Source of the DNA: Mycolicibacterium phocaicum
GTDB taxonomy: Bacteria > Actinomycetota > Actinomycetes > Mycobacteriales > Mycobacteriaceae
Direction: 5' to 3'
NCBI RefSeq assembly: GCF_010731115.1
Contig: NZ_AP022616.1
Coordinates: 4,092,001-4,156,000, forward strand
DNA: 64,000 bases
How positions within the stretch are numbered: the first letter of the stretch is position 1; every line of letters begins with the position of its first letter. Made by a program: the position numbers and the translations under genes. This document shows positions 20,201 through 30,642 of this stretch, in pieces. The notes under the pieces were generated by a model, which did not search any database, was not told the origin of the DNA, and saw only the letters and a program-made list of their open reading frames with translations.

Positions 20201-20242
20201 GTGTGTCTCCTTGTGCTCGTTGGGAAATATTTAGTGCTGGTG

Positions 20243-20620
20243 CTATTCGCCGCTCGCGGCAGCCAGACCGGCGCGCCGGGCTTCGCGGCGTAGTGCCGTA
20301 CTCAGGTTTCCGGCTGCGCGCGGGTCTGAAATACCCAGCGCGGAAAGGCGTTCGGACTCGGAGACGCCGCCCCAGATGCCGTACGGCTCGCCGGAAAGCA
20401 GCGCGAAGGCGGCACACGGGGCCTTCACCGGGCACTGCTGACAAATCTCTTTGGCACGTTGTTCACGTTGTCTGCGCGCCCGACCGCGCTCGTTGTCGGG
20501 ATGAAAGAAAACGCTGGAATCCATTGAGCGGCAACGGGCAGACTCCTGCCATTCCCATTCGTCGGCCACCGGCCGGATGGCCGGCGCGGGCAGTGGCAAC
20601 GCGGTTCGCTTCCCGGTCAT
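20243..20620 (-). CDS. WhiB-family iron-sulfur transcription factor, WhiB3-like
   Basis: A 125-aa WhiB protein. The [4Fe-4S] ligands are C30, C60, C63 and C69 (C-x29-C-x2-C-x5-C), followed by the GIWGG turn at about 81-85. The stretch CRSMDSSVFFHPDNERGRAR and QREQRAKE resembles WhiB3 more than the other mycobacterial WhiB proteins, as I recall them; the C-terminal tail differs. WhiB3 senses redox state through its cluster and controls lipid genes. A paralogue of WhiB3 is also possible, so no symbol is given. It lies next to the nitrate respiration genes, but a regulatory link is only inferred. Confidence 0.9.
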   Translation of the reverse strand: MTGKRTALPLPAPAIRPVADEWEWQESARCRSMDSSVFFHPDNERGRARRQREQRAKEICQQCPVKAPCAAFALLSGEPYGIWGGVSESERLSALGISDPRAAGNLSTALRREARRAGLAAASGE

Positions 20621-20652
20621 GTTCTACCTCGTGCTTCCTACTTGGTTGTTGG

Positions 20653-21891
20653 TCATGCGGTGACCCGTTGGCCTTTGCCGACGACCGTCACGCCGCCCTC
20701 TGATATGACGAAGCCGCGTGCCCGGTCGTGCTCGCTGTCGACCCCGATCTGCGCGCCCGGCGGAATCACGACGTTCTTGTCGACGATTGCGTTGCGTACC
20801 AAGGCATGTGCGCCCACCACGGTGTTGTCCAGAATCACCGAGCGGTCCACCGTGGCGTACTCCTCCACGCGCACACCCGGCGACAGCACGGATTCGCGTA
20901 CCAGCGCGCCGGAGATGATCACGCCGTTGGAGATGACGCTGTTGACGGCGCGACCGACCCGGTCGCCGTCGTCGTGGACGAACTTCGCCGGCGGGTGCGG
21001 TGGAATGTGCGTGAGGATCGGCCATGTGCTGTTGTACAGGTCGAACGCCGGGACCACGGCACACAGGTCCATGTGAGCGTCGTAGTAGGAGTCCAGCGTG
21101 CCGACGTCGCGCCAGTAGCCGCTGTTCTCGGCATGAGAGCCCGGGACCAGGTTGCTCTGGAAGTCATAGACCTGGGCGCGGCCTTGCTCGACCATCATCG
21201 GCATGATGTCGCCGCCCATGTCGTGCTTGCTGAACTCATCGTCGGCGTCGGCACTCAGCGCGTCGATGAGCGCCTCGGTCGAGAAGACGTAGTTGCCCAT
21301 CGAGACGAATGCCTCGTCGGGGGAGTCGGGTAGGCCCGGCGGGTCCGCCGGCTTCTCCAGGAACGCCTCGACCTGCCGGCCGTCGGGTGCGGTCTTGATC
21401 ACGCCGAAGGCACTCGCCTCGGTGCGCGGCACCCGGATTCCGGCGACGGTGGCGCCCGCACCACCGTCGAGGTGCTGCTTGATCATCTGTCGTGGGTCCA
21501 TGCGGTAGACGTGGTCGGCTCCGAATACCACGACCAGATCCGGTTTTTCGTCGTGAATGAGGTTCAGCGACTGGTGGATGGCGTTGGCCGAGCCGGTGTA
21601 CCACTGCGGGCCCAGGCGCTGTTGCGCGGGTACGGGCGTCACGTAGTTGCCGAGCAGGCTGCTCATCCGCCACGTCGTGGTGATGTGGCGATCGAGGCTG
21701 TGGCTCTTGTACTGCGTGAGGACGGCGATCCGCAGAACCCCGGCGTTCACCAGGTTCGAGAGCGCGAAGTCGATCAGTCGATAGAGTCCGGCGAACGGCA
21801 CCGCGGGCTTCGCCCGGTCGAGTGTCAGTGGCGACAGCCGCTTGCCTTCGCCTCCGGCCAGGACCAGGCCGAGGATCTTCGGATCGGCCAT
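20653..21891 (-). CDS. glgC: GlgC, glucose-1-phosphate adenylyltransferase
   Basis: A 412-aa nucleotidyltransferase making ADP-glucose for glycogen and, in mycobacteria, maltosyl precursors of methylglucose polysaccharide. The N-terminal [15 protein letters not shown] is the nucleotide-binding signature; [20 protein letters not shown] and the C-terminal left-handed beta-helix repeats ([21 protein letters not shown]) follow. ATG 21891 has AGAAGGAGAAA upstream. It sits 32 bp upstream of the WhiB gene on the same strand. Confidence 0.95.
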   Translation of the reverse strand: MADPKILGLVLAGGEGKRLSPLTLDRAKPAVPFAGLYRLIDFALSNLVNAGVLRIAVLTQYKSHSLDRHITTTWRMSSLLGNYVTPVPAQQRLGPQWYTGSANAIHQSLNLIHDEKPDLVVVFGADHVYRMDPRQMIKQHLDGGAGATVAGIRVPRTEASAFGVIKTAPDGRQVEAFLEKPADPPGLPDSPDEAFVSMGNYVFSTEALIDALSADADDEFSKHDMGGDIMPMMVEQGRAQVYDFQSNLVPGSHAENSGYWRDVGTLDSYYDAHMDLCAVVPAFDLYNSTWPILTHIPPHPPAKFVHDDGDRVGRAVNSVISNGVIISGALVRESVLSPGVRVEEYATVDRSVILDNTVVGAHALVRNAIVDKNVVIPPGAQIGVDSEHDRARGFVISEGGVTVVGKGQRVTA

Positions 21892-21993
21892 GTGATTTCT
21901 CCTTCTGGGCAGCGGGCAACGCCGTGGTGGATCACGCGATGTCGGACTGGTGAACTCAGCTCTTCGCGAAAGTCGTTGGGGTATCGGTAGATA

Positions 21994-22794
21994 TCACGCC
22001 TGCTCCACGGTCACTCCGGCAGCGGAGAGTTCGGAGAGCTGATGGCTGTCGACGCCGGTGTCGGTGATGAGTAGGTGGATGTCTTCCAGCCGGCCGTACT
22101 GGGCGCCGCTGACGGCCCCGAACTTGCTGTGGTCGGCGAGCAGGATGCGGCGGTGCGCGCACGCGAGCATGCGTCGTTTCACGGCGGCTTCGGACGGGGC
22201 GGGGGTGGTGAGCCCGCGGTCGGCGCTGACGCCGTTGGCGCCCAGAAATGCGACGTCGACGTTGATCTCGGCGAGTGCGCGGGCGGCCCAATCATCAACT
22301 TCGGCAAAGGTTTTCGAACGGACCCGGCCACCCAAGGTGTAGACCGTGAGCTGTGGCCTGCTGACCAGGGTCAGTGCCTGCGTCAATGAGTTGGTGTACA
22401 CGGTGAGTTCGCGGTCGCAGGGAAACTGCTCGACCAGTTGTGCGGTTGTGGAGCCGGCGTCGATCAGCACCGACCCACGGTCGGGAAGGTGTGCGAGCGC
22501 GGCCTTTGCGATGCGGGCCTTCTCGGCGAGGAACTCGGTCCGGGTCTCGACGGCAGGCTCGTAGGAGAGGTAGTCGACGCGCACCGCGCCACCGTGCACC
22601 CGGCGTAACAAGCCCTGGCGCTCCAGGAGGATGAGGTCCTTGCGGATGGTCTCGCCCGTCACGCCGAGCTCGGACGCGATCCGGGCGGCGTCGATGCGAC
22701 CATCGCGCCGGAGCGTCTCGAGCAATTGCTGTTTGCGCTGATCGGCGTAGAGGGCTGCTGTCGCATCGCGCGGAGCGGGCCCTGTGGTTGCCAC
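21994..22794 (-). CDS. DeoR-family transcriptional regulator (sugar metabolism type)
   Basis: A DeoR/GlpR repressor of about 266 aa. The N-terminal winged helix includes DQRKQQLLETLRRDGRIDAARIASELGVTGETIRKDL, then the linker LLRRVHGGAV. The C-terminal sugar-phosphate sensor domain includes LIDAGSTTAQLVEQF and LFLGANGVS-like FLGANGVSADRG. The GTG start at 22794 is chosen because GGAGGT lies 6 nt upstream; ATG 22809 is an alternative. It is divergent from a lipoprotein gene, with an AT-rich 125-bp gap. It ends 102 bp before glgC, so a role in sugar or glycogen metabolism is possible, but the target is unknown. Confidence 0.9.
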   Translation of the reverse strand: MATTGPAPRDATAALYADQRKQQLLETLRRDGRIDAARIASELGVTGETIRKDLILLERQGLLRRVHGGAVRVDYLSYEPAVETRTEFLAEKARIAKAALAHLPDRGSVLIDAGSTTAQLVEQFPCDRELTVYTNSLTQALTLVSRPQLTVYTLGGRVRSKTFAEVDDWAARALAEINVDVAFLGANGVSADRGLTTPAPSEAAVKRRMLACAHRRILLADHSKFGAVSGAQYGRLEDIHLLITDTGVDSHQLSELSAAGVTVEQA

Positions 22795-22919
22795 GACACC
22801 TCCCTCCATTTGTGAGCTGCACCACTTGGATTTGGTTGTTAATAATTGCGTTTAGTTGGGAATCTGTCAAGAGTGCTTGCCGTCGGCCCGTGGATGACAC
22901 CTGTCCTAGCGTGGAGACG

Positions 22920-23396
22920 GTGAACAGACGCGCCAGCATCACAGTGATCTGCGCGGCCCTGACGTTCAGCGTCGCCGCCTGCGGAATCGGAAGCATCGAG
23001 GGAACCCCGGCCACCGCAGTGTTCGTGCAACCGCCCGCACACCTCGACGTCAGCCCCGCGTGCGCGCATGCGCCGGTGACGGTGGAGCAGTTCGTCGGCA
23101 GCTGGATGACAGGCAGTAGTGGCGTCGTCGGCTTCGGTAGGGACGGCTCGGCCGTCGTCCAGGAGCGGGCGGTGGGCCGGCGGGGAACCTGGAGCTACCA
23201 GCCGCGCGTGCCCGGTGGTCCGTGCGTGTTGCGGATGCGGTGGACAGTCGGCTTCGTGGCAGGCAGGCCAGACGAACCCATCGAGCCGCCGTCGGAGTGG
23301 GCGCTGGAGCCCGTGTCGGTGACGCCGACAGCGTTCACCCTCAGATCGGTCGGCAAGACCGGAGAACCCGACACCCACTGGTGGCGCCGGAAATGA
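22920..23396 (+). CDS. Lipoprotein of unknown function
   Basis: From GTG 22920 the product has a lipoprotein signal: VNRRASITVICAALTFSVAAC, with lipobox VAAC and a cysteine at residue 21. The mature part of about 137 aa contains VEQFVGSWMTGSSGVVGFGRDGSAVVQER and a C-terminal WWRRK. A start at 22788 would give a 44-residue extension without signal-peptide character, so GTG 22920 is preferred. It is likely anchored outside the cytoplasmic membrane. Function unrecognised. It ends at a strong hairpin shared with embB. Confidence 0.75.
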   Translation: MNRRASITVICAALTFSVAACGIGSIEGTPATAVFVQPPAHLDVSPACAHAPVTVEQFVGSWMTGSSGVVGFGRDGSAVVQERAVGRRGTWSYQPRVPGGPCVLRMRWTVGFVAGRPDEPIEPPSEWALEPVSVTPTAFTLRSVGKTGEPDTHWWRRK

Positions 23397-23403
23397 CCTC
23401 GAA

Positions 23404-23437
23404 CGCCGAATGGCCTGGTAACCCAGGCCATTCGGCG
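23404..23437. terminator. Bidirectional terminator between the lipoprotein gene and embB
   Basis: A perfect 15-bp stem (CGCCGAATGGCCTGG at 23404-23418, complement at 23423-23437) closes a TAAC tetraloop. It lies 8 bp after the lipoprotein stop and 8 bp before the end of embB. It is symmetric and so can end both transcripts. Confidence 0.85.
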
Positions 23438-23444
23438 CGGCGAG

Positions 23445-26400
23445 CTACGGCTTGATTCGCATCTTGCCCGGTGACCACAGTCCGCTGTGGACCGCGGTGC
23501 CCAGGTCCAGCTCGGCCGTCGTCGCGTCGACGACCGTCGTGAACGCGCGCAGCGAGCCCCAGTCCCGGCCCCAGTCGTCGGACAGGTACGTCGACATCAC
23601 GTGGGCTTTCAGCAGTACGTCGGTGATGCCCAGCAGGCCGCCGTTGATGCCGTCCTGCCAGGTATCGGTGTCCTGCTTCTTGGCGGTGTAGTCCGGGGTG
23701 ATGCGGAACTTCGGCACCTCGGTCACGCCGTTGCGCACCAACATCGGCTGCTGGCACGGGAACGCCAGGCCGACGGCCCAGTCCATCAACACCGGCTGGG
23801 TCTTGCCGATGAACTGCTCGACGGTCTTGAGTTCGGGAACCCGCGGCGGGGTGACGGCGATCCAGTCGCCCTCATTGAGCGAAAGGTTCACTGCCACAAC
23901 GCGAACGTACGTGGCGTCGGCCGGAATCTGGCGACGGTCGAAGCGCAGGTTGCGCCACGACGGCGTCGGGCCGATGTCGTAGGGCACGACCCGCCCGCCC
24001 GGCACGGGGCGGCCGTCGGGGCCGGTGCGGCCGTACTCCAGCTCGACAGTCTGCCCCTCGGTGCGGCCCTTCAGCGAGCTGTTCCCGGTGATGGTGCCGG
24101 CGGCGGTGACGACGACCAGCGGATGCGCGGCATCAGCGGCGGGCAGGCCGTACCAGGCCGACGTCAGCTTGGCCTGCGAGTGCGGGCCGGTGGTGTACGT
24201 CCCGGCGACCGGTACCCGCGCGGGGTCCAAACCGTAGGGCAGCGGCACCGTCGACCCGTTGATGCCCGGGGTCGTCAGCTTGACTGCGGCATCCCAGTCG
24301 GCGTCGGTACCCGACACCGGGAAGTCGAGTCGAATTGCTTCGGCCACAATGCGATTCGGCACGCCATTGGGAGTGAAGCCAACGGGACCCACGCCGCCCA
24401 ACGCGCCCAGCGGCCCGTAGTCGCCGGCCTGCGGCGTCAGGAACCCGGCGTTCGAGTCGGGCTCCACCAGCACGTTGTCGGCCAGCCCGCAGCCGCCCTT
24501 CAATGCCCGCAGGTTGCTCGCCAGGTTCGAGTACGTCGGGTATTCGCGCACCGCGCCGATGGCCATCGACGCCACACACACCACGACCATGAACGCGGCG
24601 GCCAGCGGAATGGGTGCCGCAGTGACCAGCCGGGTGAGCCGGCCCTCTGGGCGGTCACTGTTGAAGTGCAGCCAGAACGCCCACACCGCGGTGATGACGA
24701 ACAGCACCAAGAAGATCGTGCTGAGCTTGATTCCGCCGACGGCGACCATGTCGTTGTTGAACGGCACGCCATAGCTCGACACGTACCACCAGCCGTTGGT
24801 GGTGGCCGAGACCAGCGCCAGCAGGAACAGCACCGCCGAGGTGACGGCCATGCGGTTGCGCGCCGACTTCAGTACCGAACGCGACACCAGCACGGTGGCC
24901 ACCGCGGCCATCGCGGCGCCCACGGCCGCGAACAGGCCGAAGTGGTGCACCCACTTGGTCGGGGTGAACATCAGGCAGAACATGGTGGCGAAGATGATGC
25001 CCATCAGGCGCCACACCGGGCCGCGCGCGATGCCGGGAACCCGCTTGCGCCGGAGGATCATGAACATCGATGTGAAGAGGCTCAGCGCGGTCAGCAGGAA
25101 GCCGAAGCGCCGGGTCATCGAGCCGTCGACCGTCGGCAGGAACAGGTAGTAGTACCGCAGATTCTCGGTGTACCAGGCCTGGCTCGGGCCGATCGCGGTG
25201 CGAATCCTGGTGGCCTCCAACACCCCTGCCGCGGTCTGGTTGACGAACACCACGGTCAGGATCACGAAGCCGGCGGCGAGCAGCGGCATGATCAGCGGCC
25301 AGGTGCCGACCTCGCGGCGCCGCTTCACGAGGATGCGCAGGATCGGGCGGCCACCGGCGAGCAGGGCCGCCACGGCGATCAGGCCCGTCGGCTGGATGCC
25401 CAGGGTGAACGCCGCGCTGATGATGGCCAGGGCGGCCGGGGTCAGCCGGCTGGTGCCGATGGCGCGTTCGATGAGGACATAGGTGATCAGGGCGCCGGTG
25501 GCGATCTGGCCCTCGGGACGCAGGCCGTTGTCGAACGGCATCCACGCGGCCATCAGGACCAGGCCCGCGGCCCACATGGCGGCCTTGCTGCCCGCCACCG
25601 CGGGCCCGAGCCGGGGGAGCACTTCGCGCGACAGCAGCAGCCAGCAGATCAGCGCACAGATCAAGTCCGGCAGGCGAATCCAGATGCTGGCGTCGCTGAC
25701 GTGCGTCATCAGGGCCAGCACGTTGTAGTACCAGCCGAACGGGTCCTCGGGGCTGCCGAACCAGCGGAAGTAGTTGATCATGTACTGCGCGTGCGGCGCG
25801 ACGCGCGCCATCTGCAGGATGTAGCCGTCGTCAGATGACCCGGCGCCCAACACATGCCACAGCAGGAACCCGCCGACCACGACGCCGTCGACGATGTTGA
25901 AGGTCCGCCAACGGCTGGGGATCAGGCGCTGCATGCGGCGCCCGTCGAGCCGGTCCAGCCGCCAAAGGGCCAGCAGCGCAACGATGGTCGCCGCGATACC
26001 GCCGAACATGGCGGTGTACTTGATGATGGTCGGCCGGTTGATGAACCGGGTGTCGATCGTTGCGGACACCGAAAGCCCCTGCGGTGCAGCGCCCTTCAGG
26101 TCGGTGAAGATACCGACGACGGTGGGCCGCAGGTTCGGGTCGGCGAACCCGGTGCGCAGTTCCTTGCCGTCGGTACCGGTCAGGCCGACGAACGTCGCGA
26201 ACGTCCCGTTCTTGTCGGAGATGATCTCGATGCGCGAACAACCTGGATTACCAATGGCTTTCAGCCGCGGCACGCTGGCGATCACCACATTGCGATCGGT
26301 GATGTCGACGCGGCTGCTGGACACGTTGACCAGCAAGCCGTTGAGCGCGGCCTGCTTGCCGTCCTTGGGTACCGTGCCGAACACCAGCCCGCCCGACGGC

Positions 26401-26639
26401 GGCAGCGTCCGCAGCACGTCGCACGGGATCGTCGCCGTCATCGTCACCGGCGTCTGCGAGATCAGCGGCGCGGTCACGTTGCCGAACTGACCCTGCTGCG
26501 GCCAGTTCAGCTGCGCGGTCGTCTGCACCACGGGCAGCAGCGGCGTCAGCGCCGACAGCACGAAGCCGATCAGGCCCGCGACGATCGCCACCCATCGGGT
26601 GACCTTGACTTGCTGTGCGTTCATTCCCGTCCCGGTCAT
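23445..26639 (-). CDS. embB: EmbB, arabinosyltransferase B
   Basis: A 1064-aa GT-C membrane protein that adds arabinofuranose from decaprenyl-phosphoarabinose to arabinogalactan and is the main ethambutol target. An N-terminal membrane helix and periplasmic jelly-roll-like domain ([16 protein letters not shown]) precede the catalytic DD motif in [13 protein letters not shown]. Around 13-15 membrane segments follow, then a C-terminal carbohydrate-binding region. The methionine whose change causes most ethambutol resistance is kept (M277 here). The residue before it is glutamine. It overlaps the embA stop by 4 bp (ATGA). The 3' end lies 8 bp from a shared hairpin. Confidence 0.97.
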   Translation of the reverse strand: MTGTGMNAQQVKVTRWVAIVAGLIGFVLSALTPLLPVVQTTAQLNWPQQGQFGNVTAPLISQTPVTMTATIPCDVLRTLPPSGGLVFGTVPKDGKQAALNGLLVNVSSSRVDITDRNVVIASVPRLKAIGNPGCSRIEIISDKNGTFATFVGLTGTDGKELRTGFADPNLRPTVVGIFTDLKGAAPQGLSVSATIDTRFINRPTIIKYTAMFGGIAATIVALLALWRLDRLDGRRMQRLIPSRWRTFNIVDGVVVGGFLLWHVLGAGSSDDGYILQMARVAPHAQYMINYFRWFGSPEDPFGWYYNVLALMTHVSDASIWIRLPDLICALICWLLLSREVLPRLGPAVAGSKAAMWAAGLVLMAAWMPFDNGLRPEGQIATGALITYVLIERAIGTSRLTPAALAIISAAFTLGIQPTGLIAVAALLAGGRPILRILVKRRREVGTWPLIMPLLAAGFVILTVVFVNQTAAGVLEATRIRTAIGPSQAWYTENLRYYYLFLPTVDGSMTRRFGFLLTALSLFTSMFMILRRKRVPGIARGPVWRLMGIIFATMFCLMFTPTKWVHHFGLFAAVGAAMAAVATVLVSRSVLKSARNRMAVTSAVLFLLALVSATTNGWWYVSSYGVPFNNDMVAVGGIKLSTIFLVLFVITAVWAFWLHFNSDRPEGRLTRLVTAAPIPLAAAFMVVVCVASMAIGAVREYPTYSNLASNLRALKGGCGLADNVLVEPDSNAGFLTPQAGDYGPLGALGGVGPVGFTPNGVPNRIVAEAIRLDFPVSGTDADWDAAVKLTTPGINGSTVPLPYGLDPARVPVAGTYTTGPHSQAKLTSAWYGLPAADAAHPLVVVTAAGTITGNSSLKGRTEGQTVELEYGRTGPDGRPVPGGRVVPYDIGPTPSWRNLRFDRRQIPADATYVRVVAVNLSLNEGDWIAVTPPRVPELKTVEQFIGKTQPVLMDWAVGLAFPCQQPMLVRNGVTEVPKFRITPDYTAKKQDTDTWQDGINGGLLGITDVLLKAHVMSTYLSDDWGRDWGSLRAFTTVVDATTAELDLGTAVHSGLWSPGKMRIKP

Positions 26640-29600
26640 GGCAGGGCCCGGATCGGGCCGCGGCGGCTCCAGCCGTTGACGGTCATGGTGCCTTGGTCAA
26701 TCGCTGCAGGCGGGGCCACGGACGGCGGCACCACCGGGTCGTACCGCTCGATGGAGCCCCAATCTCGGTACCAGTCGTTGCGCAGGTACGTCGGGATGGT
26801 CGACGTCCGCAGCAGGGCCTGGATGAACAGGAACGGGCCACCCTTCTGCGCGGACTGCCACATGTTCGACGACACCACGACCTGCTTGGTGTTGGGCAGG
26901 ATGCGGTACTGCGGCAGCTCCGCCACACCCAGATGCTCGGAGAACGGGCGCTGGCACGGGAAGTTCGCGGCGGTGGCGATGTCCATCAGGATCGGCGTCT
27001 GCGTCCCGAGGAACTGCTGCGCGCTCTGCAGCGTCGGGACCCGCGGCGGCGTGAACCCGAACCACTGGTCTTCCGACAGGTTGGGATCGTCGGCGACGAT
27101 GCGGGCGACGTTGGCCTCCGGCGGCGCCCAGGCGAGCGGGAACCGCAGGTTGCGCCAGGCGTATTGAGCGAAGGTGTCGATGGGCTGAACCTCGGCGAGG
27201 GCCTGGTAGCTGCCGTCCGGCCGGTGCACACCCCACTGCAGCTTGAGCGACTGGCCGTAGTGGAACTCGTGCTCCTCGTCGTAGTACCAGATGGCGCCGG
27301 CGGCGGCGACGGTGACGAGAGGCCGGTCGGCACTGCGCGGCGGCAGCTGGTACCAGGCCGAGGTGGCCTTGGCGGCGACGCCGTTCTCCTTGAAGCTGCC
27401 CATCACCGGGGTGCGGGCGGGGTCCAGACCGAACGGCAGGAACACATTGGAGCCGTTGACGCCCGTCGGGCCGTAGCCGCCGCCGGTGCCGGCTGCGAAG
27501 GCGACGCCGACGTTGGGTTTGTTGGGCGACCCGTCGGAGTTGACGGTGCCGGGGTTCGCGACCACCGGGTGCGGCGGGGCGAGCGAGTCACTGACGCCGT
27601 TCGGGGTGAAGCCGACGGGGTTCTCGCCGCCCAGCGGTCCGTACTTGCCCCAGGTCTGGCCGGGCACGGGCTGCAGCGTGCCGGCGTTGGTGTCGGCTTC
27701 GACCAGCACGTCGTTGGCCATGGCGCAGCTCTTGTCGGACAATCCGAGCGCGTCCAGGTTGGCGCGGGCCGTCGTGTACTGCGGGTAGCGCTGCACGAAG
27801 CCCTTGGCCATCGAACCGACCTCGAGCACGACCATGATCACTGCGACGATCAGCAGCGGCGTCGATGCCAGCGCGCGGTTGCGGCGCGTCTCGGCGACCT
27901 CGGTGTGGCCGGCGTAGTCGATGCGGAAGTGCAGCCAGCCGGCGAGCAGCGCCGAGATGATCGCGAGCACCAGGAACATCGACGTGACGGGGTGACCGGC
28001 CAGCACGGGCTGACGATCGAACCACGGCACGCCGTAGTTGCCGACGTAGAACCAGCCGTTGATCCCGGACGTCGCCCAGGCCAGCACGAACAGCAGTGCC
28101 GTTACGTACAGCGCCAGGTTCCGCCGGCTGTGCAGTCCGACCGTCGCGAACGCGAACGCGATGACCGCGCCGAACGCCCCCGACAATCCGGCGAACGCAC
28201 CGAACTGCACGGCCCACTTGGTCGGCGTGAAGTGCAGGAGCAGCAGGCCGAGCATGGTGCTGCCGAGCAGACGCCACACCGGACCGCTGGCCAGGCCGGG
28301 GACGCGGCCCTTGCGCAGCAGCAGCGCCAGGGTGGCGAAGAGGCACAGCAGCAGGATCAGCACCGAGAACCGGCGGGTCATGGAGCTGTCGACGCTGTCC
28401 TCGACGGTGAGGAAGTAGTAGCGCAGGAATTCCTGGTACCAGGAGATGGTCGGGCCGACGGTGTACTTGATGCGCGCCGATTCGGCGACGGTCGCCAGGG
28501 TCTGGTTCCGGAAGATCACTGTCAGGATCAGCGACGCCGATGCGGCCAGCGTGGCGATCGGGGCCAGCAGACCCGTTCCGGCCCGGCGGCTGCGGATCGT
28601 GCGGACCAGCGCACGGGCGCCGACGAGCAGCGGGGCCAGCGCGATCAGGCCCTGCGGCGCCGTCGTCGCGGTGAACGCCGCCACGATGATCGCGACGGCC
28701 GCGGGCGCCAGGCGCCGGGTGGCGATGGCGTATTCGATGAGCACCCAGGTCGCGATCACGCCGAAGGCGATCAGCGGCTCGGGGCGCAGGCCGTTGTTGA
28801 ACGGGTACCAGGCCGCCAGGAATACCGCGGCCGCGGTCCAGATCGCGATCGCGTTCGCCGACACCCCGCGGGCGCCGGGGCCGAGTCGCGGCAGCACCCA
28901 GCGCGACAGCAATGTCCAGGTCGCGATGCCGGCCAGCAGCGCGGGCAGTCGCATCCACACGCCCGCGGTGCTGACGGTCGCCATGTGTGCGAGCACCGAC
29001 TGGTACCAGTCGAACGGCGCCTCGGAGGCACCGAAGTAGCGGAAGTAGTTGGCGACGTAACCGGCCTGGCCGGAGACCCGCGCGATGGTCAGGTTGTAGC
29101 CGTCATCGGATGAGATCGCGCCGATCAGGTGCCAGCCGGCGAGGCCGAGGAACACCGCGATGTCGGCGAGCCAGTGCCAGCGGCCGACCTTCCAGAAGCG
29201 CTGCCAGCCGTCGTGCACGCGGCGGCCGTCCAGGCGGTCCAGCAGTGCCAGCGCGACGATCGAGACCAGCGTCAGCAGCACACCGAGCGCCATGGCGGCC
29301 GACTTGACGAACGTCGGGACCACGATGAACCGGGTGTCGACGTCTACGCGCGCGGACAGGCCGGGCTGCGCCGGCACCTTGAGACCGGTGAAGATGCCGG
29401 CCACCTGAGGCTTCTTCTCGACGCTGCCGGTGCCGGAGGCGCCGGGCAGGCCGATGAAGTCGGCGCCGACGCCGCCGTTGGTCGCCCAGAGGTGCAGATT
29501 GCTGCACTTCCCGATGTCGGACCGCTTGGCGACCGCGGCCACGGTGTCCCGGAACGCGACGACGACGTCGGTGGCGTTGGCGCGGACGAACAGGCCGTTG

Positions 29601-29884
29601 CGGCTGGCGTCGATGCCGTCGGGCGGGATCGTCGAGAAGACCAGACCACCCTCGGCGGGAAGGGTGGCGATGGCCGCGCACGGGATGGAGACATCCAGCG
29701 CAAGCGGTGCACCGGACACCAGCGGGGCGGTGAGGTCAGAGACGTTTCCGCTGGCATTTGGGGCCTGTGGCCACAAGATGGTCGCGGTCGTCTGCTTGAC
29801 GGGCAGCAGTGGGGTCAGCGCGCAGAGCAGCAGACCGGCAAGGCCCGCGATGATCGCGACGAGACGGGCAGTCCTGGCAGGCAC
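26636..29884 (-). CDS. embA: EmbA, arabinosyltransferase A
   Basis: The 1082-aa EmbA partners EmbB in the arabinogalactan branch-forming complex. The DD catalytic pair is in [17 protein letters not shown]. The frame is open to 30019, but the upstream 45 codons do not look like an Emb N-terminus and have no site; GTG 29884 ([20 protein letters not shown]) gives a start like that of known EmbA and is chosen. A TATAAC -10-like hexamer lies just upstream. The toxin-antitoxin pair on the other strand sits between this gene and embC, so embA likely depends on its own promoter. Confidence 0.95.
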   Translation of the reverse strand: MPARTARLVAIIAGLAGLLLCALTPLLPVKQTTATILWPQAPNASGNVSDLTAPLVSGAPLALDVSIPCAAIATLPAEGGLVFSTIPPDGIDASRNGLFVRANATDVVVAFRDTVAAVAKRSDIGKCSNLHLWATNGGVGADFIGLPGASGTGSVEKKPQVAGIFTGLKVPAQPGLSARVDVDTRFIVVPTFVKSAAMALGVLLTLVSIVALALLDRLDGRRVHDGWQRFWKVGRWHWLADIAVFLGLAGWHLIGAISSDDGYNLTIARVSGQAGYVANYFRYFGASEAPFDWYQSVLAHMATVSTAGVWMRLPALLAGIATWTLLSRWVLPRLGPGARGVSANAIAIWTAAAVFLAAWYPFNNGLRPEPLIAFGVIATWVLIEYAIATRRLAPAAVAIIVAAFTATTAPQGLIALAPLLVGARALVRTIRSRRAGTGLLAPIATLAASASLILTVIFRNQTLATVAESARIKYTVGPTISWYQEFLRYYFLTVEDSVDSSMTRRFSVLILLLCLFATLALLLRKGRVPGLASGPVWRLLGSTMLGLLLLHFTPTKWAVQFGAFAGLSGAFGAVIAFAFATVGLHSRRNLALYVTALLFVLAWATSGINGWFYVGNYGVPWFDRQPVLAGHPVTSMFLVLAIISALLAGWLHFRIDYAGHTEVAETRRNRALASTPLLIVAVIMVVLEVGSMAKGFVQRYPQYTTARANLDALGLSDKSCAMANDVLVEADTNAGTLQPVPGQTWGKYGPLGGENPVGFTPNGVSDSLAPPHPVVANPGTVNSDGSPNKPNVGVAFAAGTGGGYGPTGVNGSNVFLPFGLDPARTPVMGSFKENGVAAKATSAWYQLPPRSADRPLVTVAAAGAIWYYDEEHEFHYGQSLKLQWGVHRPDGSYQALAEVQPIDTFAQYAWRNLRFPLAWAPPEANVARIVADDPNLSEDQWFGFTPPRVPTLQSAQQFLGTQTPILMDIATAANFPCQRPFSEHLGVAELPQYRILPNTKQVVVSSNMWQSAQKGGPFLFIQALLRTSTIPTYLRNDWYRDWGSIERYDPVVPPSVAPPAAIDQGTMTVNGWSRRGPIRALP

Positions 29885-29905
29885 GAGGCTCAAGACTAGG
29901 CGACA

Positions 29906-29934
29906 GTTATATGTGGCCTGGGCCACTGCTACGG
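29906..29934 (-). promoter_or_regulatory. Possible embA promoter with a short palindrome
   Basis: On the - strand TATAAC (29911-29906) lies 21 nt before the embA GTG, a good -10. Just upstream is the inverted repeat GTGGCC-CA-GGCCAC (29925-29912), which occupies the spacer and could be an operator. The -35 is weak. In M. tuberculosis a promoter between embC and embA is known to affect EmbA levels, so a promoter here is expected, but exact bases are inferred. Confidence 0.45.
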
Positions 29935-30024
29935 AATGTCGAGGTTGGTAAGCCGGAATGTGATGGTTGGAACCGAAGCGGTGCTTCGCATTTGACTGTG
30001 TCGGAGTCGAAGGAACCATCTTGG

Positions 30025-30053
30025 TTGTAGATACTCTTGTCTACAAATAACAT
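30025..30053 (+). promoter_or_regulatory. Toxin-antitoxin promoter and likely operator
   Basis: A -35-like TTGTAG (30025-30030) and -10-like TAACAT (30048-30053) are spaced by 17 bp. The -10 ends 8 nt before the antitoxin ATG, so the mRNA is probably leaderless. A perfect 7-bp inverted repeat, TTGTAGA (30025-30031) and TCTACAA (30040-30046), lies across the -35 and spacer. Autoregulation by a ribbon-helix-helix antitoxin binding such a palindrome is usual in TA systems. Confidence 0.5.
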
Positions 30054-30061
30054 CTATATCT

Positions 30062-30298
30062 ATGGCGACACCGACGACGACAATCCGGGTCCCGGTCGCG
30101 ACCCGTGACCGCCTCAACGCACGAGCTCGCGACCACGGTATTTCCGTTGTCGCGTTGCTCGACGAATGGGCCAACCGCGCAGAACGCGAGGATGCGTTTG
30201 CAGCGGAGCGGGCTGCCACCGTGGCCGAGGCGACCAACGAAGCCGTCATCGAAGAGGACCAGGACTGGGGCCAGACGGACACCGATGACCTCGGCTGA
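30062..30298 (+). CDS. MazE-type antitoxin (ribbon-helix-helix)
   Basis: A 78-aa acidic protein. The N-terminal half, [31 protein letters not shown], fits a ribbon-helix-helix DNA-binding fold. The C-terminal half is Glu/Asp-rich (about residues 43-78, [15 protein letters not shown]), as expected of the segment that wraps the toxin. Its stop overlaps the toxin start by 14 bp. The pair lies between embC and embA on the opposite strand. Its own palindrome-containing promoter suggests autoregulation. Confidence 0.9.
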   Translation: MATPTTTIRVPVATRDRLNARARDHGISVVALLDEWANRAEREDAFAAERAATVAEATNEAVIEEDQDWGQTDTDDLG

Positions 30299-30632
30299 GC
30301 CACGCCGCGGTGACTTATGGCTGGTCGCACTCGGTGCCGGTCGGGCCGGAGAACCGACGAAACACCGGCCCGCCGTTGTGCTGTCTGTTGATGATCTGCT
30401 CACCGGTGAACCCACCGAACTTGTCGTGGTGGTTCCCGTCTCCAGCTCGCGAATCGCCACACCTCTGCGGCCCACAATCCGGCCGGGCGAGGGCGTCGAG
30501 GTGGACAGCGTCGCCGTCTGCCGCGCCGTCCGTGGCATCGCCCGGGGTCGGCTGGTACGTCGGCTCGGGGTGCTCGCGGCACCAACGATGGGACAGATAG
30601 AGAAATCCCTGGCCCTGATCCTCGGTATATGA
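30285..30632 (+). CDS. mazF: MazF-type endoribonuclease toxin
   Basis: A 115-aa PemK/MazF-fold protein. Family motifs are [11 protein letters not shown] at the start and [12 protein letters not shown], the core beta-strand with the conserved arginine, then [12 protein letters not shown]. The frame is open upstream to 30105, but that part overlaps the antitoxin and is its shadow; ATG 30285 overlaps the antitoxin by 14 bp and gives the normal MazF length. It would cleave RNA at a short sequence when the antitoxin is lost. It ends 10 bp from the end of the convergent embC. Confidence 0.9.
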   Translation: MTSAEPRRGDLWLVALGAGRAGEPTKHRPAVVLSVDDLLTGEPTELVVVVPVSSSRIATPLRPTIRPGEGVEVDSVAVCRAVRGIARGRLVRRLGVLAAPTMGQIEKSLALILGI

Positions 30633-30642
30633 GCAGTAGCGG

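Noticed and set aside
23487..29113. Long + strand frames (783 and 832 aa) over embB and embA
   Set aside because: Arg/His/Gln-rich shadows of the Emb genes without any domain.
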